A stretch of 32,050 nucleotides of DNA from an uncultured Spartobacteria bacterium (GCA_937901895.1 CALGTD010000175.1:1-32050); one strand, 5' to 3'; counted from the first letter of the stretch, positions 21,558 to 30,938 are shown. Notes: generated by a model from the letters alone, not told the origin. Made by a program: numbers and translations.

Positions 21558-22853
21558 GTGATCGAACGCTACAGTCTCCCTGAAATGCGCGCGCTCTGGA
21601 GCGAGCAGCGCAAACTCGAAATCTGGCTCGAAATCGAAACGCTCGCCTGCGAAGCGATGGCCGAGTTGGGCCAGATTCCCAAGGCCGATGCCGAGGCGAT
21701 TCGCGCGCGCGGCGCGTTTGACATCGAGGAGGTGCGGGAGATCGAGAAGCGCACGAATCACGACGTCATCGCGTTCCTCGAAAACGTCGCGTCGAAGATC
21801 GGTCCCGAGGCGCGCTGGGTGCACCAGGGCCTGACCTCCTCCGACCTTCTCGACACCACGCTTGCGGTGCAGATGAACGAATCGTGCGTCCGCCTGCTCG
21901 CCGATCTCCATGCGCTGCGCGCGAGCATTGCCCGCCGCGCCGAGGAGCACAAATACACGCCAATGATCGGACGCAGCCACGGCATTCACGCGGAGCCGAT
22001 CACGTTCGGACTGAAGCTCGCGCTGATGTATGACGAATTTGGCCGCGCGATCGAGCGGCTCGAGCAGACGAAGGAACGCGTGCGCGTTGGCAAGCTCAGC
22101 GGCGCCGTCGGCACGCACGCCCATCTCGATCCGCGCGTCGAGGCCTACGTGATGGAGAAGCTCCATCTCAAGCCCGCTCCGATTTCCACGCAAATCGTCC
22201 AGCGCGACCGCCACGCGGAGTTCATGACGACGCTCGCGCTCATCGCATCGTCGATCGATCGCTGGGCAACGGAATTCCGCCATCTCCAGCGCACCGAGGT
22301 TCTCGAGGTGGAGGAGTATTTTTCCGCCGGTCAAAAGGGCAGCTCCGCCATGCCGCACAAGCGCAACCCGATCACCGGAGAACGGCTCAGCGGCCTCGCG
22401 CGCGTCATCCGCAACAACGCCGGCGCCGCGCTCGAGGACGTGGCACTCTGGCACGAGCGTGACATCAGCCACAGCTCGGTCGAGCGCATCATCCTGCCGG
22501 ATTCCTGCACGCTGCTTGATTACATGCTCGTGACGCTCGCGCGGCTCGTCGACCGGCTGCTCGTGTATCCGGAAAACATGCGCCGCAACATGGAACTCAC
22601 CGGCGGACTCTACGCGAGCCAGGGTGCGCTGCTGCGACTCACCGAGAAGGGACTCGAGCGCAAGGTCGCCTACGAGGCCGTGCAACGCGCCGCGATGCGC
22701 ACGTGGAAGGAAAAGGTCCCGCTCGCGCAAACGCTGGCCGAGGAGCCCGAGGTCGCCGCGAAACTCACCGTCGAGGATGTCGCCGAGGCGTGCTCGCTCG
22801 ACCACCACTTCAAGCACGTCGACGCGAAGTTTCGCTCCGTCGGCCTGGAGTAA
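21558..22853 (+). CDS. purB: adenylosuccinate lyase
   Basis: A 431-aa PurB, which acts twice in purine synthesis (SAICAR to AICAR, and adenylosuccinate to AMP, with release of fumarate). Catalytic histidines sit at the same numbers as in the Bacillus enzyme: His68 (RTNHDVIAF), His89 (WVHQGLTSSD) and His141 (GRSHGIHAEP). The fumarase-superfamily signature GSSAMPHKRNP lies at 261-271 with the mobile-loop serines. The start is GTG. It lies alone after the terminator of the 60-aa gene and converges on the giant PEP-CTERM gene, with 10 bp between stops. Confidence 0.98.
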   Translation: MIERYSLPEMRALWSEQRKLEIWLEIETLACEAMAELGQIPKADAEAIRARGAFDIEEVREIEKRTNHDVIAFLENVASKIGPEARWVHQGLTSSDLLDTTLAVQMNESCVRLLADLHALRASIARRAEEHKYTPMIGRSHGIHAEPITFGLKLALMYDEFGRAIERLEQTKERVRVGKLSGAVGTHAHLDPRVEAYVMEKLHLKPAPISTQIVQRDRHAEFMTTLALIASSIDRWATEFRHLQRTEVLEVEEYFSAGQKGSSAMPHKRNPITGERLSGLARVIRNNAGAALEDVALWHERDISHSSVERIILPDSCTLLDYMLVTLARLVDRLLVYPENMRRNMELTGGLYASQGALLRLTEKGLERKVAYEAVQRAAMRTWKEKVPLAQTLAEEPEVAAKLTVEDVAEACSLDHHFKHVDAKFRSVGLE

Positions 22854-22863
22854 CGAGCCTCGC

Positions 22864-25800
22864 TCACGCGGCGCGGCGCCGGATCGCGAGAAGCAGCAGG
22901 AGTCCCGCGATGGCGACCGCCCATTCGTGCGGCTCGGGAACCGCCGAATAGACGAGGCTGATCGAGTTCCCCTGCTGCACGACCGCGAACCGCGAGGTGT
23001 CCGGTGCGTTCGAGAACGCCGAGGAGTCGATGCGGAAGCGGTCGGAGCTGAAGCCGTTGATGCCGCCGCTGGCCGTCGCGAGAATCCAGGTGTAGGTCTG
23101 CGCAGGATCGAAGTTCGCGACGTCGCCGGGCTCGTTGTCGAGCCCGAGGGAAACGACGGCGATGGTGAACGGATTCTCCGCCGTGCTGTGGATCGTAAGC
23201 GAGCCGTTCACCTCGAGCCAGTCCCAGTTTGTCCCGGCGATGCCGGTGGCGCTGTTGAGCTCCCACACGTAGGTCGCGCCGCCATTCCACGTCTGCGAGC
23301 CGGTGGTCAGCGTCCCGGGTGATGTGCCGGGAGAAATCACGCCATCGAGCAGCACGTCACCGGTGAACGATCCACTGCCGCCGAGGGTCGCGCCCTCCGC
23401 GATGAAGACGTTGCCCGAGCCAAGGCCCGAGCCGCTTTCGTTGTCCACAAGGAGCGTTCCGCCATCGACGAACGTGCCACCGGTGAAGGTGTTCGCGCCG
23501 GTCACGCGGAGGACGCCGGCGCCCGTTTTGCGGAGGACTCCGACGTTGCCTTCGCTTTCGCCGATCACGCCTTTGATGGTCGTCAGCGCGGAGTTCGTGA
23601 TCGAAAGCGCATGGTTGCCCGTGAGCGTAAACGGGCCCTCGAAGGTGAGCGCCAGCGAGCCATCCACCCCATAGTCACCTTCGAGGATGATCGCGTTGGG
23701 GAGCGTGCGTGCCGTGTTGAAAGACCGCAGTGTTCCGCCCTGCAGAATTACCGTGCCGGTGCCCAACGCATTGGTGCCGTTGAGCTCGACGCGGCCGGAC
23801 TCGAGAACCGCGCCGCCGGAGAAGGAATTTCCCACGAGGCGCAGGTCGTTGCTTCCCCGCTTGATGATGGAACCTGTGCCCGTAATGTTCGTCGACATCG
23901 GGTATTCGATCGAGCGGTTGAAGATGATAACGCCGTTGTTGACGATGGTGCCGATGCCCGGAAACCGGCCGGTGCCCGCGATCTCGATGGTTCCCTCCTC
24001 GATCCGCGTGCCTCCACGGTAGATATTTTCTCCGGTGAGCGTGAGCTTGCCCGCGCCGGTTTTCGTGAGAACGCCGAAGGAGGTGACGCCGCCAGGGCCG
24101 GTGAGGCCGTGGGAGAAGGTGACGTCGAACCCATTCGTGTCGATGGTGGCGCCGGAGTTGCCGATTCCGAAGGTTCGAAGGTTGTTGAACGCAGCGCCGA
24201 AGCGGATTCCCCCGCCGTCGATGAGAAGTCCGCCCGATCCGAGGCGCGCGTTTGAGTCGATTTCCAGGAGTCCGCCAAGAATCTGGGTGCCGCCCGTGTA
24301 GGTGTTCGTTCCGCCGAGCGTGAGCGTGCCGGTGCCGGCTTTCACCAACGCGCCGCCGCTCCCCTCGATCGTGCCATTGAACGTGGTGGACCTGCCCAGC
24401 GCGCCGACTTCCAGCGTCCTGTCGCCCAGCTTCACCAGGCCGCTGCCTTCGAGCGAACCGACCGGCACGGAGCCCAGTCCGGTGCTGCTGATATCGAGCG
24501 TCGCGCCATTCTGAATCGTGATCGAAGCATCCCGCCCCTCGCCGCCGCCCTGGAACAAGACTGAGCTGCCCGCGCCAGCGGCGATCTTCGCCCTTCCAGC
24601 GTTGGCTCCTTCCTCCACGAGAAGCGTGGAGCCTTCGCCGTGAAGGGTGATTTGCGCGTCTCCGCCGTTGGAGTTTCCGCTGAGACGCAGAATTCCCCCG
24701 TCATGGAGGTTCACCACGGAATCCCCAGGTCCGCCATCCACGAAGCGAAGGACGCCGCCGAAACTGGCTTCCATCTCCGCGCCGGACCATTGCACATCCG
24801 AGGCTGCGAAGAACGTGCCGCCCTGGGCGGAGATGCTGGAGTTGGGAAATGTGGCGTTGGAGTAAACATTCATCCATCCGTCGCTCTGGATGGTGAACTG
24901 CGAATCGGAGAACACATTTTCTCCCACAGCCTGAAACTGCCCGCCGTCTCCGATCACGAAGCTCGACTCCGAGGCACCCGACATGCCGATCCACGAGGTC
25001 GAGCCGCGGATCATGAAGTCTGTTTGCTCAAAATGGGTCTGAAAGCCCACCTGGAGCGTGCCGCCCGACTCGATCACGAATTGCGGACGGTGCGCGGAAA
25101 GGTTTTCGAGTCCCGTGCGGAGATCGGGCTCGAACACGCCGACGGAGAGGACTCCGCCATTCTCCACGGTGAACGTGTAGGCCGGCGCGTCGGGCAGCAT
25201 TCGGATGGTCGATACATCGACGCTCGAGGTGATGGAGACATCGGTCACCGTCGAGGGACCGAAGACGGCATCGCTGGAGGAAAAAGGCTGGCCGTTGTCC
25301 CAGTTTCCGGCGGCATCCCAAAGGCTTCCGGCGGGCTCGTCGAGCCAGCGGGTTTGCATGACATTCAGGCCACTCAGGAGGAAGGCCTCTTCGCGTCCAT
25401 CACGCAGACCCGTGCCGACGATCGAGAAGCGGTCCTGTGAGGCTTCCGCAACCCCGCTTGCCGAGATGAGACCATCCCAGTCGGACAGATCCATTCCGTA
25501 GTATCGCTCGAGGAAGTCCGCGATCTTGTAGTGACCGAACGGCGTCCACATCACGGCACTGGATTCCGTTTCGTTCGATGCCCAGCCAACCACGATGGCG
25601 CCGTTGGAACTGATGCCCAGCGCAGTCGAGTTCGTGAGACCGGCAAAGCCTGGGAGTTCCGACATGGTTCCGGAGATGAGATTCCATTCCACGGCTGTAT
25701 GAATTCCGTCCTCCGTGGTGGTAGCTCCGACGGCGCGGTTGAAACCGGCCGCGTTGGCGACCGTTTCGTTTCCCTCGGGCGATTGCAGCCAATGTGCCGA

Positions 25801-26463
25801 GTCCGAGGTGAGTAGCACGACGCGGGAGCCGTTCTCCGTTTCCTCCCGGACGAGGTATTGCGAGTCGTTCACTCGTGCGGTCACCGCACTCCAGCTCGCG
25901 GCCCCCCAGAAGTTGGCTGCCACCATGCCGTCATCCGCGGTCCACACAAATCCCCGGATTCCCGTCTCGGAAGACGATATGCCGTAGGCTGTTTGACCCG
26001 ATCCGGACACGGCGCTCGCGGCCGAATACACGAAGGGGGAATCCTCCCAGAGCGTTCCGAGACTCTGCATCCCCGCTTCCTCCGTCCACCGAAACGCCCT
26101 CATCTCCCCGTCGGCTTCCAGGCTGGCGCCGACGACTACTTTCCCGTCGTCGCTCAACGATTGGGACCCGACAACGAGCGCCCCATCGCCACCGAGCGTT
26201 CCCAGTTCGACCATGCCGTCCTCGCGAGTCCAGTGAAACACCCGGCCGGAGTTCGGCATATCGCTCCTTCCCAGATTCCCGGTTACCGTGCGCCCATCTG
26301 CGGAAAGGGCGAGGCCAACGGAAATATCCCACTCGCCCACGGTGCCCAGTCCCTCCAGGGTTGCCTGAGCTCCGGTTCCCGAGGGCATCAGCGCCAGGAA
26401 AATTCCCGCAGCAAAAACCCGACGAACAACACGGCCGATATAGATCCCAAATGGTGTGTTCAT
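22864..26463 (-). CDS. giant exported PEP-CTERM protein with HAF and autotransporter-type beta-strand repeats
   Basis: From ATG 26463 the product is 1199 aa. A signal peptide (about residues 8-33, ending GTGAQA) is followed by HAF-type repeats to about 330 (LGTVGEWDISVGLALSADGRTV; LGTLGGDGALVVGSQSLSDDGKVVVG; AFRWTEEAGMQSLGTL; AVMWTPFG). After NWDNGQPFSSSDAVFG come long beta-helix-like repeats, with at least four autotransporter-associated strand repeats such as LVKAGTGTLTLGGTNTYTGG, LTKTGAGKLTLTGENIYRGG and LRKTGAGVLRVTGANTFTGG. The C-terminus VPEPHEWAVAIAGLLLLLAI plus RRRAA is a PEP-CTERM signal for exosortase processing; there is no autotransporter barrel. Likely a surface or matrix protein. 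An in-frame ATG at 26502 would add 13 residues. Divergent from two LuxR-type genes. Confidence 0.92.
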   Translation of the reverse strand: MNTPFGIYIGRVVRRVFAAGIFLALMPSGTGAQATLEGLGTVGEWDISVGLALSADGRTVTGNLGRSDMPNSGRVFHWTREDGMVELGTLGGDGALVVGSQSLSDDGKVVVGASLEADGEMRAFRWTEEAGMQSLGTLWEDSPFVYSAASAVSGSGQTAYGISSSETGIRGFVWTADDGMVAANFWGAASWSAVTARVNDSQYLVREETENGSRVVLLTSDSAHWLQSPEGNETVANAAGFNRAVGATTTEDGIHTAVEWNLISGTMSELPGFAGLTNSTALGISSNGAIVVGWASNETESSAVMWTPFGHYKIADFLERYYGMDLSDWDGLISASGVAEASQDRFSIVGTGLRDGREEAFLLSGLNVMQTRWLDEPAGSLWDAAGNWDNGQPFSSSDAVFGPSTVTDVSITSSVDVSTIRMLPDAPAYTFTVENGGVLSVGVFEPDLRTGLENLSAHRPQFVIESGGTLQVGFQTHFEQTDFMIRGSTSWIGMSGASESSFVIGDGGQFQAVGENVFSDSQFTIQSDGWMNVYSNATFPNSSISAQGGTFFAASDVQWSGAEMEASFGGVLRFVDGGPGDSVVNLHDGGILRLSGNSNGGDAQITLHGEGSTLLVEEGANAGRAKIAAGAGSSVLFQGGGEGRDASITIQNGATLDISSTGLGSVPVGSLEGSGLVKLGDRTLEVGALGRSTTFNGTIEGSGGALVKAGTGTLTLGGTNTYTGGTQILGGLLEIDSNARLGSGGLLIDGGGIRFGAAFNNLRTFGIGNSGATIDTNGFDVTFSHGLTGPGGVTSFGVLTKTGAGKLTLTGENIYRGGTRIEEGTIEIAGTGRFPGIGTIVNNGVIIFNRSIEYPMSTNITGTGSIIKRGSNDLRLVGNSFSGGAVLESGRVELNGTNALGTGTVILQGGTLRSFNTARTLPNAIILEGDYGVDGSLALTFEGPFTLTGNHALSITNSALTTIKGVIGESEGNVGVLRKTGAGVLRVTGANTFTGGTFVDGGTLLVDNESGSGLGSGNVFIAEGATLGGSGSFTGDVLLDGVISPGTSPGTLTTGSQTWNGGATYVWELNSATGIAGTNWDWLEVNGSLTIHSTAENPFTIAVVSLGLDNEPGDVANFDPAQTYTWILATASGGINGFSSDRFRIDSSAFSNAPDTSRFAVVQQGNSISLVYSAVPEPHEWAVAIAGLLLLLAIRRRAA

Positions 26464-26488
26464 GCGTGCAGCGTAGGGAGGCGGTTGA

Positions 26489-26559
26489 TTGTCCGTCACC
26501 ATGCTGGCGTTGCGCGTTTGTCCGCAATTCGGGGGGCTCTCTGGAAAAAGGGTTGTCCG
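26489..26559. repeat. three TTGTCCG direct repeats in the PEP-CTERM/LuxR intergenic region
   Basis: TTGTCCG occurs at 26489-26495, 26518-26524 and 26553-26559, all in the same orientation, in the 130 bp between the divergent PEP-CTERM gene and the first LuxR-type gene. The last two copies continue alike (TTGTCCGC-AATTC and TTGTCCGGAAATTC). Start-to-start distances are 29 and 35 bp. They may be binding sites for one of the adjacent regulators. Confidence 0.45.
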
Positions 26560-26593
26560 GAAATTCTCGAGGGAGATAATCGGCCTCCGAGCG

Positions 26594-27778
26594 ATGAAAG
26601 ATTCCGGTAGGAAAATCGCAAAACGGCGCCCCGGAAACTTCGAGAGGGACGCGCTCCGGGCGGCGAAACGTTTTCAGGAGGCACGCGACCTGGGCGAGCT
26701 CGCGGAGGCCATCGTGGACGCCACGGGCCGCGCCACGCCGGGGGATCTCGTGTATCTCCAGCATTTTCATGAGACGCGCGGCAAGGTGGACATGCTCGCG
26801 CCGAACATCCCCTGGCCGTTCAATCCCGAGGAGCAGCAACGTTGCGCGAGTCTGTGGTTCCGCCATCCGCTGGTGTATTCCGTGATGCAGGAAGGGTGGT
26901 TTACCCCGCGGGCGGTCACGTCGATCCTGCCGATCCGGCGCTGGCGCGAAGAGCGGATGTATAACGAAGTGTTTCGGCGGAATCGCTTCGACTACCAGCA
27001 AGCGGTGAACTTTCCCATCGGCGGAGGCTCGAGCTGCGGGCTCATCGTCATGCGCTCGGGGCTCGATTTTACGCCTCGCGAGCAGAATGCCTTCGAGCTG
27101 GTTCGTCGAATGGCCGTGCCCGCGCTGACGCGTATCCTTCGCATCGAGCGCGAGCGGGCGGAGCTTTCCCTGCTTGCCGACGGTGCGGATCACGTTGGCG
27201 TTGCCATTCTCGGTGTCGACGCCGAGGGCAGGGTGCGACGGCAATCCCGGCCGGCCGCCCGACTCCTCCGCGAGCACAATCCGCACCGTCCCGATGCGCT
27301 CGTCGCCGACATCACGCGGTGGGTGCGCGCTTGCCGCCGGGCCGGGCGCGCTCCGCAGACGCGAACCTTTTCCACGTCGCTTGGCACGCTGCGTGTGCGT
27401 CCGTCGATCGGTAGATTCGCCGGTGATGTCTTTTTGTTTTTGGAGGAAGTGGAACGTCGCGACCCGCCGCCGATCTACGTCGAGCACGGCCTGAGCCCGC
27501 GGGAAAGCGAGGTGCTTTACGGGTTCGTTCTCGGCGCCCCGGACGCCGCGATCGCCGCGTCGCTCGGAGTCGGCCGGCGCACCGTGCAGGAATATTCCGC
27601 CCGAATCTTCGGCAAACTCGGGGTGTCGAACCGCCACGCCGCCGCCGCATGGGCACGCCGCGTGCGAACCTCGCAGTTTCTCGAATCCCCCGCCCGCCAC
27701 GACACGCTCCCGGAGTCCGACCCGCTGGAGGCTCTCAGCGCCGCGCTTGCCTTTCAGCGCCATGCTCTGAGGTCATGA
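26594..27778 (+). CDS. LuxR-type HTH regulator, paralogue 1
   Basis: A 394-aa protein from ATG 26594; the frame is open to 26489 but that would run across the repeat region. The C-terminal domain (about 315-375) is a LuxR/FixJ HTH: LSPRESEVLYGFVLGAPDAA then IAASLGVGRRTVQEYSARIFGKLGVSNRH. The N-terminal 300 residues carry no receiver domain; VAILGVDAEGRVRRQSRPAARLL (near 200) resembles a degenerate PAS-like sensor strand. Its stop overlaps the start of the next gene, a diverged paralogue, by 4 bp. It is divergent from the giant PEP-CTERM gene, which is the natural target. Confidence 0.85.
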   Translation: MKDSGRKIAKRRPGNFERDALRAAKRFQEARDLGELAEAIVDATGRATPGDLVYLQHFHETRGKVDMLAPNIPWPFNPEEQQRCASLWFRHPLVYSVMQEGWFTPRAVTSILPIRRWREERMYNEVFRRNRFDYQQAVNFPIGGGSSCGLIVMRSGLDFTPREQNAFELVRRMAVPALTRILRIERERAELSLLADGADHVGVAILGVDAEGRVRRQSRPAARLLREHNPHRPDALVADITRWVRACRRAGRAPQTRTFSTSLGTLRVRPSIGRFAGDVFLFLEEVERRDPPPIYVEHGLSPRESEVLYGFVLGAPDAAIAASLGVGRRTVQEYSARIFGKLGVSNRHAAAAWARRVRTSQFLESPARHDTLPESDPLEALSAALAFQRHALRS

Positions 27779-28674
27779 AACGCCTCGCGAGCCGCGACTA
27801 CGAAACGCTTCTCGACATGGCGGCGGAGCTCCAGGAGGCCGCGGCGATCGAGGAAGTCGCCGGGCGGCTCTTCCGCGCGGTGGCGAGGTTCGATCCTCAT
27901 GTTTCGCCGATTGTCGAGCTGCGCGGCGCGTGGGGACATCGCCGCTTGCTGCGTCCCGGCAACGCTCCCATGCCGGAGAACACATTCCGGTTCCACGGAC
28001 TCGCGTGGAAAATCGTGTCGAACGGCGTTGAGGTTCACGTCGTCCTCTCGCGATCCGGAGAACCGTTCGATTCCGATCCCGACGGATGCTGGGCGGAATT
28101 GCGCCGGCAGACCACACCCGCATTTCTCCGCGCCTGCGAATACCAGCGGATGCAGGACGAAACCTCCGTGCTGCGCGATGAGCTGGCCCGCGCGGGCGGG
28201 GCGATGCTGCTCGTGGATTCCCACGGCGCCGTCGTCCCGCCGTCCGATCAAACGCGTGAACTGCTCGAGCGGCATTCGCTCACCGGCAGCCGGCTCGACG
28301 CGTTGCTCGCGCGCGTGCGGGAACGGCTCGACCTGCTACCGCCGACAAACACCGTCGAGACCATCGGCAGCGGCGAAACCCCGGCCGGCATCCTGCGCTT
28401 CCTGGCCCGCTCGACAGCCCGCGGCGTGCTGCGCGCCCTCTACATCGAAGAGACCGATCGGTTCCTGCCACCGTCCCGATTTGCAAAACTCGGCCTCTCC
28501 CCGCGCCGCTGCGAAGTGCTGCACTGGCTCGTCGAGGGAAAGACGAACCCGGAGATCGCGATCATTCTCGGGATTGGCGTCGAGTCGGTGAAGGACCACG
28601 TGCGCGCGATCTTCGCAAAACTCGGTGTCCGCAACCGCGGCAAACTTGCCAGAATCTTCGCTGAAAACCGCTGA
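27775..28674 (+). CDS. LuxR-type HTH regulator, paralogue 2
   Basis: A 299-aa protein, starting at ATG 27775 inside the stop of the previous gene. The C-terminal HTH (about 235-292) reads LSPRRCEVLHWLVEGKTNPE then IAIILGIGVESVKDHVRAIFAKLGVRNRG, with better agreement to the LuxR consensus than paralogue 1. AMLLVDSHGAVVPPSDQTRELLERH (about 142-166) lines up with the equivalent PAS-like segment of paralogue 1. No phosphorylation domain is visible. The two may form a heteromeric regulator. It ends one base before the convergent HAD gene. Confidence 0.87.
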   Translation: MKRLASRDYETLLDMAAELQEAAAIEEVAGRLFRAVARFDPHVSPIVELRGAWGHRRLLRPGNAPMPENTFRFHGLAWKIVSNGVEVHVVLSRSGEPFDSDPDGCWAELRRQTTPAFLRACEYQRMQDETSVLRDELARAGGAMLLVDSHGAVVPPSDQTRELLERHSLTGSRLDALLARVRERLDLLPPTNTVETIGSGETPAGILRFLARSTARGVLRALYIEETDRFLPPSRFAKLGLSPRRCEVLHWLVEGKTNPEIAIILGIGVESVKDHVRAIFAKLGVRNRGKLARIFAENR

Positions 28675-28675
28675 G

Positions 28676-29284
28676 CTACGCCGCGCCGCCTTGCGCGGGC
28701 CGCGGCGCCGTTGGAACGAAGACCGATTGCATGCCCGCGGCATTTGCCGCAGCGATTCCCGTGGGACTGTCCTCGAACACGAGGCAACTCTCCGGCTCCA
28801 CGCCGAGCCGGCGGGCGGCCTCGAGAAACGTGTCCGGCGCAGGCTTGCCGTGCTCGACGTCCTCGATCGTCACGATCGTGTCAAACAGCTCCAGAAGATG
28901 GAGCGCTTCCAGGGTTTTCACGACGATTTCCCGATGACCGCCACTCGCGATCGCCATCGGCGCCGTCCCGTGAAACTGCCTCGCGATCGCAACCACCGGC
29001 TCCACGGGCAGCACCTCCGGAATCAGCTCCACGAAATACCGCTCCTTGTCGGGCAGCACGGCGTCGGGGTCCATCGAAGTGCCGAATTTTTCGTTGAGCT
29101 GCTCGACGATCTTCCGGGTAGGAGTGCCGCCCCATGCGTAAAACAGGTCCTCCGGAAACTGGCCGCCATGCTCCTGCATCGCACGTGTCCACGCCCGGAA
29201 ATGCAGGGGCATCGTGTCGGCAATGGTGCCATCACAGTCGAAGATGTAGGCTTTGAATGGATGCGCAGGCAGGTCGAGTCGCAT
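28676..29284 (-). CDS. HAD-superfamily phosphatase, YqaB / beta-phosphoglucomutase-like
   Basis: A 202-aa HAD hydrolase with all four motifs: IFDCDGTIADT (nucleophile Asp16, acid/base Asp18), IASGG (Ser114), HGKPAPDTF (Lys147) and VFEDSPTGIAAA (Glu171, Asp172). The alpha-helical cap (about 22-85) with PLHFRAW and WGGTPTRKI resembles E. coli YqaB, a fructose-1-phosphatase-like enzyme. It probably dephosphorylates a small sugar phosphate; the substrate is a guess. It is divergent from ilvH (80 bp) and convergent with the LuxR-type pair. Confidence 0.93.
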   Translation of the reverse strand: MRLDLPAHPFKAYIFDCDGTIADTMPLHFRAWTRAMQEHGGQFPEDLFYAWGGTPTRKIVEQLNEKFGTSMDPDAVLPDKERYFVELIPEVLPVEPVVAIARQFHGTAPMAIASGGHREIVVKTLEALHLLELFDTIVTIEDVEHGKPAPDTFLEAARRLGVEPESCLVFEDSPTGIAAANAAGMQSVFVPTAPRPAQGGAA

Positions 29285-29364
29285 GAAACCCGCAATCCTA
29301 CGTGCCGAGAAACCGTTTGACGAAGGGAAACTTTGCCCGCAGTCTCGACGGTTCCTGATTCGTC

Positions 29365-29844
29365 ATGCGTCACACTCTCTCCGTTCTCGTAGAAAACAAA
29401 TTCGGCGTGCTGGCCCGCGTCGCCGGCATGTTCAGCGGGCGCGGGTTCAATATCGACAGTCTCAACGTCGGCCCGACCCTCGACCCCACGACCTCGCGCA
29501 TGACGATCGTCGTCCGTGGTGACGACAAGGTGCTCGAGCAGGTCACCAAGCTCCTCGACAAGCTCGTCGAGGTGATCGACGTCCAGGATTTCCGCGACGA
29601 GGAATATGTGGACCGCGAACTCGTGCTCCTGCGCGTGAAGGCGGACAGGGAAACCCGCGCCGAGGTCATGCAGATTTGTGACATCTTTCGTGCGAAGATC
29701 ATCGACGTGCAGCCCGAACGGCTCTCGATCGAGCTCACCGGCACCGAGAGCAAAATCAGCAAGTTCATCCTCCTCATGGAGCGCTTCGGCATCATCGACC
29801 TCACCCGCACCGGCAAGGTCGCGCTCTCCCGCACCAACGACTAG
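29365..29844 (+). CDS. ilvH: acetolactate synthase small (regulatory) subunit
   Basis: A 159-aa ACT-domain protein. The N-terminal ACT domain has LVENKFGVLARVAGMFSGRG and FNIDSLNVGPT, the valine-binding region of this family; DKLVEVIDVQDF, VDRELVLLRVKA and a second small domain (IFRAKIIDVQPERLSIELTG) complete the fold. It regulates the catalytic subunit IlvB in branched-chain amino acid synthesis. ilvB is not in the window. ilvC follows after 43 bp, so the two are probably co-transcribed. Confidence 0.97.
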   Translation: MRHTLSVLVENKFGVLARVAGMFSGRGFNIDSLNVGPTLDPTTSRMTIVVRGDDKVLEQVTKLLDKLVEVIDVQDFRDEEYVDRELVLLRVKADRETRAEVMQICDIFRAKIIDVQPERLSIELTGTESKISKFILLMERFGIIDLTRTGKVALSRTND

Positions 29845-29887
29845 GCGCCGCCGCTTTTCCACACCCTGACTTCCAAGACTCATTCCC

Positions 29888-30916
29888 ATGCCCGCCAAAA
29901 TCTACACCGACAAAGACGCCGATCTGAAGGTTCTCAAAGGCAAGACCCTCGCCGTGATCGGCTTCGGCTCACAGGGCCACGCCCACGCGCTCAACCTCAA
30001 GGAAAGCGGCGCGAAGGTCATCATCGGCCTGTATCCCAAATCCAAGAGCCGCAAGGTCGCGGCCGACTACGGCTTCGAGGTTTTCGACACTGGTGAAGCG
30101 GTGAAGAAGGCGGACGTCATTTTCGTCGCCGTTCCCGACACGAAGATCCCCGCGATTTACAAAAAGGACATCGAGCCGAATCTCACGAAGGGCAAGACGC
30201 TGCTCTTCAGCCACGGCTTTGCCATCCATTTCAAGACGATCGTCCCGCCGAAGGATGTGGACGTGATCATGGTCGCGCCGAAGGGCCCGGGCCACATCGT
30301 CCGCCGGCAGTTCACCGAGGGCAAGGGCGTTCCCGCGCTCATCGCGATCTACCAGAATCCGAGCAAGCAGGCGAAGAAAGTCGCTCTGGCATGGGCAAAG
30401 GGCGTTGGCGGCACCCGGGGCGGTGTGATCGAGACGACGTTCAAGGAGGAAACCGAGACCGATCTCTTCGGTGAGCAGGCCGTGCTTTGCGGCGGCGCCA
30501 GCGCGCTGGTGCAGGCCGGTTTCGAGACGCTCGTCGAGGCGGGCTACTCTCCCGAGATGGCCTATTTTGAATGCCTCCACGAGCTCAAGCTCATCGTCGA
30601 CCTCATGAACGAGGCGGGCATCGCCGGCATGCGCTTCTCGATTTCCGAGACGGCCAAGTGGGGCGACGTCACGGTGGGTCCGAAGATCATCGACGCCAGC
30701 GTGAAGAAGCGGATGAAGCAGGTCCTCAAGGACATCCAGACCGGCAAGTTTGCAAAGGGCTGGGTGAAGGAATACGAGGGCGGCTACAAGACCTACAACG
30801 CGCTGCTCAAGAAGGGCGAGAAGCACCCGATCGAAAAGACCGGCGAACGCCTTCGCAGCCTCATGCCGTGGATCAAGAAGCGCAGCATCAAGGGCGCCCA
30901 GGCGTCCTACAAATAA
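29888..30916 (+). CDS. ilvC: ketol-acid reductoisomerase, class I
   Basis: A 342-aa class I (short-form) KARI that converts acetolactate to dihydroxyisovalerate using NAD(P)H and magnesium. Visible features are the Rossmann motif IGFGSQGHAHALNLKESG, the cofactor-specificity loop IGLYPKSKSRKVA (Ser/Lys/Arg-rich, consistent with NADPH), FSHGFAIHF, MVAPKGPGHIVRRQFTEGKG, and the metal sites ETDLFGEQAVLCGG and ECLHELKLIVDLM. Length is near the usual 330-340. A terminator follows after 22 bp. Confidence 0.98.
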   Translation: MPAKIYTDKDADLKVLKGKTLAVIGFGSQGHAHALNLKESGAKVIIGLYPKSKSRKVAADYGFEVFDTGEAVKKADVIFVAVPDTKIPAIYKKDIEPNLTKGKTLLFSHGFAIHFKTIVPPKDVDVIMVAPKGPGHIVRRQFTEGKGVPALIAIYQNPSKQAKKVALAWAKGVGGTRGGVIETTFKEETETDLFGEQAVLCGGASALVQAGFETLVEAGYSPEMAYFECLHELKLIVDLMNEAGIAGMRFSISETAKWGDVTVGPKIIDASVKKRMKQVLKDIQTGKFAKGWVKEYEGGYKTYNALLKKGEKHPIEKTGERLRSLMPWIKKRSIKGAQASYK

Positions 30917-30938
30917 GCGCTTACTTCTTTTCTCAATC

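Noticed and set aside
21546..22817. 423-codon minus-strand frame antisense to purB
   Set aside because: purB motifs and catalytic residues are complete on the plus strand.
25931..27763. 610-codon minus-strand frame antisense to the LuxR-type gene
   Set aside because: It crosses the intergenic repeat region and part of the PEP-CTERM gene in a wrong frame, with no domain.
28596..28601. CACGTG core near the end of the second LuxR-type gene (others near 176, 6769 and 7535)
   Set aside because: The flanks do not form the parS palindrome; only the two full 16-bp sites are accepted.
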